A stretch of DNA of 23,033 bases from an uncultured Blautia sp. GTDB taxonomy: Bacteria; Bacillota; Clostridia; Lachnospirales; Lachnospiraceae. Both the position numbers and the translations under genes were made by a program. Below are positions 15,184-22,972 of the stretch, one piece after another (the stretch's first letter is position 1; the number at the start of each line of letters is the position of its first letter). The notes under the pieces are model-generated. The model searched no databases. It saw only the letters and a list, made by a program, of their open reading frames with translations, and was not told the origin of the DNA. The DNA is taken from assembly GCA_934358405.1 (NCBI GenBank), contig CAKRKL010000018.1, forward strand, positions 1 through 23,033, in the 5' to 3' direction.

Positions 15184-16716
15184 TTGGAATATGCAATTCA
15201 GTTAAAAAATGTTACCAAAACATTTGGAAAAGTTGTTGCCAACAAAAATGTAAGCCTTGATGTAAAAAAAGGCGAGATCCTCTCCCTCCTGGGAGAAAAC
15301 GGAAGCGGTAAGACTACCCTTATGAATATGATCTCCGGTATCTATTTTCCGGATTCAGGGGAAATCCTTGTTGATGGGAAGAGAGTCGAGATCCGCTCAC
15401 CAAAAGATGCTTATGATCTGGGAATCGGTATGATCCACCAGCATTTTAAGCTGATTGATGTATTCAGTGCTACAGAGAATATTGCGCTTGGACTTGATAA
15501 AAAACAGAAATTCGATCTGAAAGAGGTTCGGAAAAAAGCACAGGCTATTTGCGACAGATATCATTTTGACCTGGATCTGAATCAGAAGGTCTATGAGATG
15601 AGTGTATCTCAGAAACAGACTCTGGAGATTGTAAAGGTACTTTACCGAGGAGCGAATATTCTGATTCTGGATGAGCCTACTGCAGTGCTTACACCGCAGG
15701 AAACAGAACGTCTCTTTGAAGTGATCCGTAATATGAAGGCAGATAACAAATCTGTTATCATCATCACACACAAGCTTCATGAAGTATTAGAGATTTCTGA
15801 TCAGGTTGCAATTCTCAGAAAAGGCGAATATATAGGAACCGTAAATACCAGTGAAGCTACAGAGAATTCTCTGACAGAGATGATGGTAGGCAAAAAGGTA
15901 GAACTGAACATTGCCCGTTCTGCACCAGTGAATCAGGTGAAACGTCTGGCAGTATCTCATCTGACTGTATATAATCGCGAGGAAATCAAGATACTGGATG
16001 ACGTAAGCTTTGATGTTTACGGAGGAGAGATTCTGGGAATCGCAGGTATTTCCGGAAATGGCCAGAAGGAGCTTCTGGAAGCCATTGCAGGACTTCAGAT
16101 CACAGCGCAGGGAAGCAGCATTGAGTTCTATGAGCGCGGCAAAGAAGATCAGCCGCTTCAGCTGGTTGGTAAAACACCAAAAAAGATCCGCGATGCAGGC
16201 GTTCACCTTGCATTTGTTCCGGAGGATCGTCTTGGCATGGGACTGGTAGGCTCTATGGGTATGACCGGAAATATGCTTCTTAAAAGCTATGGAAAAGGCT
16301 CATCCCCGATTACAGATATGCGTACTCCAAGAAAAATGGCAGAAAAGGTAAAAGAGGAACTGGAGGTTGTAACTCCAAGTCTGAATACTCCTGTATCCCG
16401 TCTGTCAGGCGGAAATGTGCAGAAGGTTCTGGTAGGCCGTGAGATTGCAGAGGCACCTACTGTACTGATGACTGCATATGCGGTAAGAGGTCTTGATATC
16501 AATACCTCCTACACAATTTATAATCTTCTGGATGAAGAGAAAAAAGAAGGGGTTGCAGTTGTCTACGTTGGTGAAGACCTGGACGTTCTTATTGATTTGT
16601 GCGACCGTATCCTTGTGCTTTGTGGCGGTAAGGAGAACGGTATTCTGGACGCCAGAACGACCACTAAGGAAGAAGTGGGACTTCTTATGACAAATCTTCG
16701 GAAGGAGGGAAAGTAA
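15184..16716 (+). CDS. Nucleoside ABC transporter ATP-binding protein with two ABC domains (NupO/RbsA type)
   Basis: This 510-residue cytoplasmic subunit has two fused ABC domains and powers import through the two permeases that follow. Domain 1 has Walker A GENGSGKTT (37-45), Walker B ILILDEPT with D163-E164, and the H-loop His H196. Its signature motif reads MSVSQKQ (139-145), where members usually have LSVGxxQ. In domain 2 the Walker A region is the family-typical GISGNGQKEL, and the signature LSGGNVQK (407-414) is intact. The Walker B region reads VLMTAYAVRGLD, without the usual acidic or Gln residue and Pro-Thr. The protein begins at TTG (15184), which suggests translation is held down on top of the terminator upstream. 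Length is normal for the family. The stop codon abuts the next ATG. Confidence 0.9.
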   Translation: MEYAIQLKNVTKTFGKVVANKNVSLDVKKGEILSLLGENGSGKTTLMNMISGIYFPDSGEILVDGKRVEIRSPKDAYDLGIGMIHQHFKLIDVFSATENIALGLDKKQKFDLKEVRKKAQAICDRYHFDLDLNQKVYEMSVSQKQTLEIVKVLYRGANILILDEPTAVLTPQETERLFEVIRNMKADNKSVIIITHKLHEVLEISDQVAILRKGEYIGTVNTSEATENSLTEMMVGKKVELNIARSAPVNQVKRLAVSHLTVYNREEIKILDDVSFDVYGGEILGIAGISGNGQKELLEAIAGLQITAQGSSIEFYERGKEDQPLQLVGKTPKKIRDAGVHLAFVPEDRLGMGLVGSMGMTGNMLLKSYGKGSSPITDMRTPRKMAEKVKEELEVVTPSLNTPVSRLSGGNVQKVLVGREIAEAPTVLMTAYAVRGLDINTSYTIYNLLDEEKKEGVAVVYVGEDLDVLIDLCDRILVLCGGKENGILDARTTTKEEVGLLMTNLRKEGK

Positions 16717-17814
16717 ATGAGCGAAGTAAAAACAAAAGAGCCCTTGATCCGAATTATTAAGCGTGACAGAAGCAGCTTTGGCTATAAGGTATGGGTTCGG
16801 GCAGCAGCTATTATTCTGGCACTGGTCGTAGATGCTATTTTTATTTACAGTGTAACCGGATTAAATCCGCTGTCTGTATACGGAGTTATGTTAAACGGAA
16901 CCTTTATGACAAGCATCCGTTTTTCCTGGGCAATGCGAGATCTGGTAACCTTGCTTTGCATTGGTATTGCCCTTGCTCCTGCGTTTAAAATGCGCTTCTG
17001 GAATATTGGCGCAGAAGGTCAGGTACTTGTAGGCGGTCTTGCGACAGCTATGATTATGGTAAAATTCGGAGGAAGTCTTCCTACACCGGTGCTTTTTCTG
17101 GTGATGTTTCTTACAAGTGTAATCGCCGGTGGTCTTTGGGGATTTATTCCGGCTGTATTTAAAGCATATTGGAATACCAATGAGACACTTTTCACTCTGA
17201 TGATGAATTACGTTGCGACAAGTATTGTTGCTTGTATGACGAACATTCTCAGAGGAAAGGCCTCCAGTCTTGGAAAACTGAACATGTCCACACAGGCCGG
17301 ATGGTTTCCGCAGTTTATGGGTCAGAGATATAACATCAATATTCTTATTGTTGTAATTCTGATGTTTGTCATGTTTTTCTATCTGAAATATTCCAAACAG
17401 GGTTATGAGATCACAGTAGTAGGTGAATCTGAGAATACTGCAAGATATGCCGGAATCAACGTAAAATGGGTCACCATCCGTACTATGATCATTTCCGGTG
17501 CAATCTGCGGTCTGGTAGGATTCCTTATTGTAGCCGGAAGAGATCAGACAATTTCCACCACATCTGCCGGTGGAAACGGATTTACTGCTATTATTGTTGC
17601 ATGGCTTGCAAAATTCAATACTTTTTATATGGCATTGATTTCATTTTTGCTGATCTTCCTTTCCAAGGGCGCATCAGAAATTGCTTCTGCATACAGTCTG
17701 AATGATTATGCAGCAAGTATTATCGAAGGAATTATCCTGTTCTTTATTCTGGGAAGTGAATTCTTTATTAATTACAAGATGATCTTCCGGGGTTCCAAAA
17801 AGGAGGTGCACTAA
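16717..17814 (+). CDS. Nucleoside ABC transporter permease (NupP type, BPD_transp_2)
   Basis: This 365-residue membrane protein is one channel subunit of the BMP-type transporter. It has a cytoplasmic N-terminus (about 1-25) and roughly nine to ten hydrophobic helices. The family motif FWNIGAEGQVLVGGL (about 92-106) is intact. A cytoplasmic loop with GYEITVVGESENTARYAGIN, the EAA-like segment of this family, lies near 228-247. AAGGAGGG is in the end of the ATPase gene, and the start follows that gene's stop directly (TAAATG), so the two are translationally linked. Confidence 0.92.
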   Translation: MSEVKTKEPLIRIIKRDRSSFGYKVWVRAAAIILALVVDAIFIYSVTGLNPLSVYGVMLNGTFMTSIRFSWAMRDLVTLLCIGIALAPAFKMRFWNIGAEGQVLVGGLATAMIMVKFGGSLPTPVLFLVMFLTSVIAGGLWGFIPAVFKAYWNTNETLFTLMMNYVATSIVACMTNILRGKASSLGKLNMSTQAGWFPQFMGQRYNINILIVVILMFVMFFYLKYSKQGYEITVVGESENTARYAGINVKWVTIRTMIISGAICGLVGFLIVAGRDQTISTTSAGGNGFTAIIVAWLAKFNTFYMALISFLLIFLSKGASEIASAYSLNDYAASIIEGIILFFILGSEFFINYKMIFRGSKKEVH

Positions 17815-18807
17815 ATGAGTAATCTGATTGCATGGATCATCAGGGCAATTCCATTTGGAACCATCATTATGTTTGGCTCCATGGGAGAAATTACTACTGA
17901 GAAATCCGGAAACCTGAATCTTGGTGTTCCGGGAATTATGTATCTTGGCGGTTTTGCCGGCTTTGCCAGTTCATATTTCTATGAGAAAAATGCTGCAGAC
18001 CCAAAAGGATGGATATGTGTGCTTTTGGCACTTACGGCAGCGATTGCGGCATCTATGCTCGGTGGACTGATCTTCAGCTTCCTGACCATTACCTTACGTG
18101 CAAACCAGAACGTAACCGGTCTTGCCCTTACAACCTTTGGTATGGGTGTTGCCAACTTTTTCGGTGTATTTATTTTAAATGGTGCAAGCTATACAGCGGC
18201 ACCTCTTGCCTATGCATCTTTTTCAAAGAAGATTCCGTTCCTGTCAACGAAGCTTGGAATTATCAGTAAAACGGTATTTCCTTATGGCTTTCTGGTGTAT
18301 GCGGCAATTATTATTGCCATTGTACTTCACTATATACTGAACAAAACAAGAGTAGGCCTGAATCTTCGTGCAGTAGGAGAAAATCCGGGAACAGCAGATG
18401 CAGCAGGTATTAATGTTACAAAGTATAAATATCTGGCAACCTGTATTGGCGCAGGTCTTTCCGGTATTGGCGGTCTGTATTATGTACTGGATTACAACCA
18501 GGGAATCTGGGCGACCACAGGACAGATTGAGGCTCTTGGCTGGCTGGCAGTTGCGCTTGTAATTTTTACTACCTGGAAGCCGCTGAATGCAATCTGGGGG
18601 GCTTACCTGTTTGGAATGCTCTACTGGCTGTATCAGTTCCTTCCAAGTATTCTTGGAATTAAGGTGGCAAGCTATATTACCGATCTGATCCAGATGGTTC
18701 CGTATGTAGTTACTATCGTGGTTCTGATCGTGGTAAGCTTCCGCAAGAAAAAAGAAAATCAGCCTCCGGAAAGTCTGGGACTTTCTTATTTCCGCGAGGA
18801 AAGATAA
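17815..18807 (+). CDS. Nucleoside ABC transporter permease (NupQ type, BPD_transp_2)
   Basis: This 330-residue membrane protein is the second channel subunit. Eight or so hydrophobic helices and the loop GLNLRAVGENPGTADAAGINVTKYK (about 180-204; only its family pattern matters) place it with NupQ/YufQ-type permeases. The N-terminal family motif, usually ERSGVINIGLEG, reads EKSGNLNLGVPG (about 30-41), so the usual Glu before the last Gly is Pro here. AAGGAGGTG precedes the start, which follows the stop of the first permease directly. It is the last gene of the operon, followed by a strong terminator. Confidence 0.92.
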   Translation: MSNLIAWIIRAIPFGTIIMFGSMGEITTEKSGNLNLGVPGIMYLGGFAGFASSYFYEKNAADPKGWICVLLALTAAIAASMLGGLIFSFLTITLRANQNVTGLALTTFGMGVANFFGVFILNGASYTAAPLAYASFSKKIPFLSTKLGIISKTVFPYGFLVYAAIIIAIVLHYILNKTRVGLNLRAVGENPGTADAAGINVTKYKYLATCIGAGLSGIGGLYYVLDYNQGIWATTGQIEALGWLAVALVIFTTWKPLNAIWGAYLFGMLYWLYQFLPSILGIKVASYITDLIQMVPYVVTIVVLIVVSFRKKKENQPPESLGLSYFREER

Positions 18808-18816
18808 GGACACAGG

Positions 18817-18863
18817 AATCCTCTGTACAACTGTCTTTTGACATTTGTATGGAGGATTTTTTT
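18817..18863 (+). terminator. Terminator of the nucleoside transporter operon
   Basis: Bases 18817-18830 pair with 18845-18858 (14 bp, two G:T). An inner TGTC/GACA stem caps the loop, and seven T end it (18857-18863). Confidence 0.9.
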
Positions 18864-18915
18864 CATTATAATAAAAAAGGTTTTTGTGAAAAAAAGGTGT
18901 CCTTAGTGAAGAATG

Positions 18916-18944
18916 TTTACAAGATATTGCGAAAATGTTATATT
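18916..18944 (+). promoter_or_regulatory. Promoter of the FKBP/trigger-factor-like lipoprotein gene
   Basis: TTTACA (18916-18921), 17 bases, TATATT (18939-18944). The -10 is preceded by TG and one base (extended -10). The start would be about 40 bases before the ATG. Confidence 0.75.
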
Positions 18945-18989
18945 ATCTTTAACAGATGCTTGTAAACCATATGAGAAAGGACTACAAAT

Positions 18990-20282
18990 ATGAAAAAAAG
19001 ATATGTTCTTGCTGCATTGGCAGCACTGGTAGTACTGTCTGGATGCAAAGATAAATCATCCACAGAGAATACAGATACACAGAATACACAAAGCAATGAA
19101 GAGGCTGCATCTATGGATGAGGATCAGTTGTCTGAGCTGGATCCGGAATTTTCCCAGGATTTGGAAAATAATGAGGAGATTGATGCCGAGGATAAGGAAG
19201 AAGAGGAGACTGCACTGGATCCCATCACTCCATCTGATTATCTTGTAAAGAATGCCTCTGATTATGCAACACTTGGTGACTACAGTGATGTGGAAGTAAC
19301 CAAGTATATTTATGAGATTACGGACGACATGGTTCAGGAAGAAATTCAGGAAGAGCTGGAGGGCTTCAGCGAGGAGGAATCTACAAATGCTCCCTCCCAG
19401 GCAGGCAATCTTGTATATATAAATCTGACTGCTTCTGTAGATGGGAAGACGGGAGACGAAGAAGAAACTTTTATTACCCTTGGACAGGAGGAATATGGCG
19501 CAGAGTTTGATGAGAAGCTGACCGGTGTTTCCACAGGTGATGAGCTGGAATTTTCAATTGCATATGGAGATGATACCTGGCAGGAGGAGTGGCAGGGGAA
19601 AACTGTGGAGTTCAAAGTGGAAGTAACAGATGTTACAACATCCAATACTCCGGAATATAATGACGACTATGTAAAGAACTATACAGATTTTGATACCAAG
19701 GAAGCCTATGAGGCTTCTGTGAAGGAATATCTGCAGCAGACGTACGAGGAACAGAGTACCTATGAGGCAGAGGAAGATCTGCTTACAGCCTGTGTGGCAA
19801 AAACAGAGTTCACAGGCGAATATCCGGATGAACTGTTTGCGTCCTGCAAAGAAGAGGTCCTTTCAGGCTATACCATGTTTATGGAGGATGGGGAAGATAT
19901 AAGTGATGTGCTGGAAATGTTCGGCGTTTCTGAATCAGATGTGGAAGAAGAAGCCAAAAATCTTGTAAATCGCAGACTGTTTATTGCTGCATATGTACAG
20001 GCAAATAATGTAGAGGTTTCAGAAGAGGAATATGTAGATTATGTAAAAGAATATGCTGCATATTATGGTGAAACTGCAGCAGACTTTGAAGCCTTATATA
20101 CAAGAGAGACCATTGTGAATGCCCTTTATGAAAGCAAGGTTACCGGACTTCTTATGGAGCAGGCAAAGGTAACAGAGGTTCCATATACAGCAGATACCTA
20201 TGGAGATGAAGAGTCTGATGATGCCGAAAATATTGATGATATGGAAATGGTAGAAGAGGGTGAAGAGGGAATCGGCGAGTAG
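18990..20282 (+). CDS. Secreted trigger-factor-like FKBP lipoprotein (peptidyl-prolyl isomerase/chaperone)
   Basis: This 430-residue protein is predicted to be a membrane-anchored folding factor outside the cell. The lipobox VLSGC ends at C19, so it is a lipoprotein. A long, very acidic linker follows (about 20-75, Asp/Glu/Ser/Thr-rich). The central part (about 140-220) fits an FKBP-type domain: LVYINLTASVDGK, FITLGQEEYGAEFDEKLTGV and GKTVEFKVEVTDV. From about 225 to 400 the sequence follows the helical C-terminal domain of trigger factor (EYNDDYVKNY, then alternating EEY/EEE helices). The ribosome-binding N-terminal domain of real trigger factor is absent. It ends with another acidic tail. 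AGAAAGGA (18974-18981) precedes the ATG. Its role would resemble that of PrsA in other Gram-positives. Whether it still has isomerase activity is unclear. Confidence 0.85.
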   Translation: MKKRYVLAALAALVVLSGCKDKSSTENTDTQNTQSNEEAASMDEDQLSELDPEFSQDLENNEEIDAEDKEEEETALDPITPSDYLVKNASDYATLGDYSDVEVTKYIYEITDDMVQEEIQEELEGFSEEESTNAPSQAGNLVYINLTASVDGKTGDEEETFITLGQEEYGAEFDEKLTGVSTGDELEFSIAYGDDTWQEEWQGKTVEFKVEVTDVTTSNTPEYNDDYVKNYTDFDTKEAYEASVKEYLQQTYEEQSTYEAEEDLLTACVAKTEFTGEYPDELFASCKEEVLSGYTMFMEDGEDISDVLEMFGVSESDVEEEAKNLVNRRLFIAAYVQANNVEVSEEEYVDYVKEYAAYYGETAADFEALYTRETIVNALYESKVTGLLMEQAKVTEVPYTADTYGDEESDDAENIDDMEMVEEGEEGIGE

Positions 20283-20340
20283 CAGTTGTATATTTTAACC
20301 TTTTTTAATAATTTTTAGTCTTTTAATTTTGTGATATATA

Positions 20341-20349
20341 TGATATAGT
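20341..20349 (+). promoter_or_regulatory. Candidate extended -10 promoter of the peptidase gene
   Basis: TGATATAGT is an extended -10 (TG, one base, 5/6 hexamer). The -35 (TTTTAA at 20321-20326, spacer 17) is weak. The start near 20356 would give a leader of about 120 bases. Confidence 0.45.
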
Positions 20350-20363
20350 AGTTGATACGCGAC

Positions 20364-20430
20364 AATGGACGGACAGCAATCTGGAGATGTGATTCAGAGA
20401 GTTTGTCCGCCCATTTATTGTATGGACAAA
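20364..20430 (+). promoter_or_regulatory. Leader with two mutually exclusive stem-loops before the peptidase gene
   Basis: Structure A pairs 20364-20375 with 20404-20415 (12 positions, one mismatch). Structure B pairs TTTGTCC (20402-20408) with GGACAAA (20424-20430). Both need bases 20404-20408, so only one can form at a time. A could instead be the terminator of the lipoprotein gene, but the T-run after it is broken (TTTATTG). The rest of the 196-base gap is AT-rich and holds no gene. Confidence 0.5.
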
Positions 20431-20478
20431 GTAGATTTGCCCAATAATCACTTTATCGTGTGAAAAAGGAGGAACGAG

Positions 20479-22158
20479 ATGAAGTTTTCAGAAATGCCTT
20501 ACAGCCGCGTTGATTTTCCGGCAGTAATCGCTCAGGGAAAGGAAATCATCCAGAGAGCTTCCCAGGCAAAGAGCGGGGAAGAGCAGTTTGAACTCCATCA
20601 GGAATTTAATAAGCTGATGGATCACGTAAAAACTCTTTACACAATTGCACATATCCGCAGGGATGGAGATGTGACAGATGAATTTTATGATGGTGAGAAG
20701 AGTTACTATGATGAGAAGCTTCCGGAGCTGAACGCAGTGACAAATGAGTATACGAAGGTGCTTTTTGCCACACCATACCGTCAGTATATGGAAGAGAAGA
20801 TCGGACCGGTAGCCTTTAAGTCCATGGAGCTGGAAATGAAAAGCTTTAATGAGAGCCTGATCCCGCTGATGCAGGAGGAGAATGCACTGGCTTCCCGCTA
20901 CAGTAAGCTGATCGCTTCCGCGAAGATCATGTGGGAAGGTGAGGAACTGAACCTTTCCCTTATGCGCAAATACATGCGTTCATCTGACCGTGACACACGT
21001 AAGAAGGCATGGGATGCTTTCTCTGAATTCTTCGAGAAGAATCAGCCGGAGATTGACGAAATCTATGACCTTATGGTGAAGAACCGTACCAAACAGGCAC
21101 AGATGCTTGGATTTGAGAATTATATTGATATGGGCTATTGCCGTATGAACCGTAATTCTTACACCAAAGAGGACATTCAGAAGCTTCGGGATCAGATTAA
21201 GACCGTGTTTGTACCTCTTGCAGCGAAGATGCATAAGAATCGCCAGGCGCGTCTTGGAGTAGAGGCTCTTCGTTACTATGATATGGGGGTATATTTCCCA
21301 CAGGGAGATCCGGCACCTACAGGAACACCGGAGGAAATTCTTGAAAGCGGACGTAAAATGTATTCTGAGATGTCCGATGAGACAAGAGATTTCTTTAATA
21401 TGATGATGGAGAATGAGCTGTTTGATGTTTTCGGCCGCAAAAATAAGGCTACAGGCGGATATATGACAGAACTTCCGGATTATGGTGTACCATTTATTTT
21501 TGCTAATTTTAACGGAACCAGCGGAGATGTGGATGTTATCACACATGAATGTGGACATGCATTCCAGAATTATGTTTCCTGTAAGGATCCGATTACTGAC
21601 CATTCACGTTATCTGACCATGGAGACCGCAGAAATCCACTCTATGTCCATGGAATTTTTTGCAGAGCCATGGATTGAACTGTTCTTTGGTGAAAGAGGGG
21701 ATGATTATCGCAAGATGCACCTTGAAGATGCCATTGACTTTATTCCTTACGGAACAATGGTAGATGAATTCCAGCATATTGTATACGGCAATCCACAGCT
21801 TACTCCGAAAGAGCGCCGGGATGCATGGAACAAGCTGGAGGAAGAATACCGCCCATATCTGGATGGTACAGGATGTAAATTCCTGGAGGATGGTGCATAT
21901 TGGCAGAGACAGCATCATATTTTTGAGATGCCATTCTATTATATTGACTATGTGCTTGCACAGCTTTGTGCATTCCAGTTTAAGATTCGTATGGAGAAAG
22001 ACCAGGCGGATACATGGGCTGCTTACATGAAGCTTTGTGAACTTTCTGCAAGTGATTTTTATCCGTCCATGCTGAAGCAGGTCGGACTTACTGTTCCTTT
22101 TGAAGAGGGTTGTATCCAGAAAATCGTAGATGAGCTTGATAAGAAGCTGGTACAGTGA
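20479..22158 (+). CDS. M3-family oligoendopeptidase (PepF-like zinc metallopeptidase)
   Basis: This 559-residue cytoplasmic enzyme cuts short peptides. The zinc site is complete: H356-E357-C-G-H360 (THECGHAFQ) with the third ligand E385 in ETAEIHSMSMEFF, 29 residues after the first His as in M3 enzymes. The helical N-terminal half (to about 200) matches the prolate channel fold of oligoendopeptidases, including the segment LASRYSKLIASAKIMWEGEELNL written as family pattern. It is slightly shorter than classical PepF (about 600). There is no signal peptide. AAAGGAGGA (20464-20472) precedes the ATG. No terminator is visible before the next gene, so the two may share an mRNA. A link to the secreted folding lipoprotein upstream is possible but not shown. 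Confidence 0.92.
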   Translation: MKFSEMPYSRVDFPAVIAQGKEIIQRASQAKSGEEQFELHQEFNKLMDHVKTLYTIAHIRRDGDVTDEFYDGEKSYYDEKLPELNAVTNEYTKVLFATPYRQYMEEKIGPVAFKSMELEMKSFNESLIPLMQEENALASRYSKLIASAKIMWEGEELNLSLMRKYMRSSDRDTRKKAWDAFSEFFEKNQPEIDEIYDLMVKNRTKQAQMLGFENYIDMGYCRMNRNSYTKEDIQKLRDQIKTVFVPLAAKMHKNRQARLGVEALRYYDMGVYFPQGDPAPTGTPEEILESGRKMYSEMSDETRDFFNMMMENELFDVFGRKNKATGGYMTELPDYGVPFIFANFNGTSGDVDVITHECGHAFQNYVSCKDPITDHSRYLTMETAEIHSMSMEFFAEPWIELFFGERGDDYRKMHLEDAIDFIPYGTMVDEFQHIVYGNPQLTPKERRDAWNKLEEEYRPYLDGTGCKFLEDGAYWQRQHHIFEMPFYYIDYVLAQLCAFQFKIRMEKDQADTWAAYMKLCELSASDFYPSMLKQVGLTVPFEEGCIQKIVDELDKKLVQ

Positions 22159-22233
22159 ATATAGCAGATACTTAATTTTCGCTGCACCAGATTGAGATTT
22201 TCTGAGAAACCAGAAGAAATGTGAGGCGTATTT

Positions 22234-22806
22234 GTGAAGAAATATGGGAATGATTACCGTCAGAGCGGGAAACAATTTGAATATACCGGGAAATGGCACA
22301 GCACCAAAGCAGAGGCTAAGGAACTGAAGCAATATGCATGGAGCTATACAGGTCTGATGATTGCGGCTATGGCTGTATATGTGGCAGGACTTATGGTGAA
22401 TAATGCCGGAAGCCGTGTTTTCTGGGTGCTGATTCCTTTCGTGACGATGATTTTTCCCATTTCCTATGGAATCATGGGAGGGGTGTCCCTTCTCCTCTTT
22501 TGCAGAAACCAGGAGGGGAAAGGGCAGGCATCCCAGGTGGTGATCCCGGAGGAACATGTGGGCCATATGACCCGTGCCCAATACGAAAAGGGAATACGCC
22601 GTCCGGTAAGATGCAGTATCGCGATTGTCGGATTTGCATTTTTTACATGTGTGGCAGACTTGATTCTGATACTTTTGAAGCCCACAGATCTTGTGTTAAC
22701 CAGGGAACTATTATTCGAGGTGGCTAGTGCTATAACTTTAACACTGGGAAGTGTTGCTGCTGTACAAAGCTGTCAGACTAAAGCAAAATTCACAATTTTT
22801 GAATAA
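22234..22806 (+). CDS. Unknown four-helix membrane protein
   Basis: I do not recognise this family. The 190-residue product has a hydrophilic N-terminus of about 35 residues. Four hydrophobic stretches follow, near 38-54, 62-88, 127-147 and 158-180, with a charged loop (about 92-125, including EEHVGHMTRAQYEKGIRRPVR) between helices 2 and 3. It has no signal peptide, no lipobox and no obvious catalytic motif. The start is GTG at 22234 with a modest site (GTGAGG, 22221-22226). The 75 bases after the peptidase gene hold no clear promoter or terminator, which suggests cotranscription. A long open frame on the opposite strand overlaps this gene and the peptidase; the membrane pattern here and the conserved peptidase make the + strand reading the real one. 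Confidence 0.75.
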   Translation: MKKYGNDYRQSGKQFEYTGKWHSTKAEAKELKQYAWSYTGLMIAAMAVYVAGLMVNNAGSRVFWVLIPFVTMIFPISYGIMGGVSLLLFCRNQEGKGQASQVVIPEEHVGHMTRAQYEKGIRRPVRCSIAIVGFAFFTCVADLILILLKPTDLVLTRELLFEVASAITLTLGSVAAVQSCQTKAKFTIFE

Positions 22807-22822
22807 AAATCCTTCGGTTTTT
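22805..22822 (+). terminator. Weak terminator-like hairpin after the unknown membrane protein
   Basis: AAAAATCC and GGTTTTT can fold around TTC with one T:T mismatch and only two G:C pairs. It overlaps the stop codon. Termination, if any, would be weak. Confidence 0.35.
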
Positions 22823-22855
22823 GACAAAAATGGACAAAATTCCAGTCATTAACTA

Positions 22856-22883
22856 TTGCGTAAGCAGTAAAACATGATAAAAT
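22856..22883 (+). promoter_or_regulatory. Candidate promoter of the last, partial gene
   Basis: TAAAAT (22878-22883) is preceded by TG and one base (extended -10). TTGCGT (22856-22861) is a partial -35 at 16 bases. It gives a leader of about 80 bases before AAAAGGAGGA (22957-22966). Confidence 0.5.
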
Positions 22884-22972
22884 AGAAGAGCACAGAACAA
22901 CACCAGAGGGGTTGTGGCAGCGGCTGTCCTTAATGGATAGTTACAATAAAATTCATAAAAGGAGGATAAGAT

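Noticed and set aside
21604..22581. A 325-codon open frame on the minus strand
   Set aside because: It lies opposite the zinc-site region of the M3 peptidase and the next membrane protein. Its translation is rich in Cys, His and Ile without a domain pattern, as expected for the antisense of a real gene, and it has no ribosome binding site that I could see.
22821..22826. A perfect TTGACA as -35 of the last gene
   Set aside because: No -10 hexamer lies 16-18 bases downstream; the extended -10 at 22875-22883 is a better candidate.
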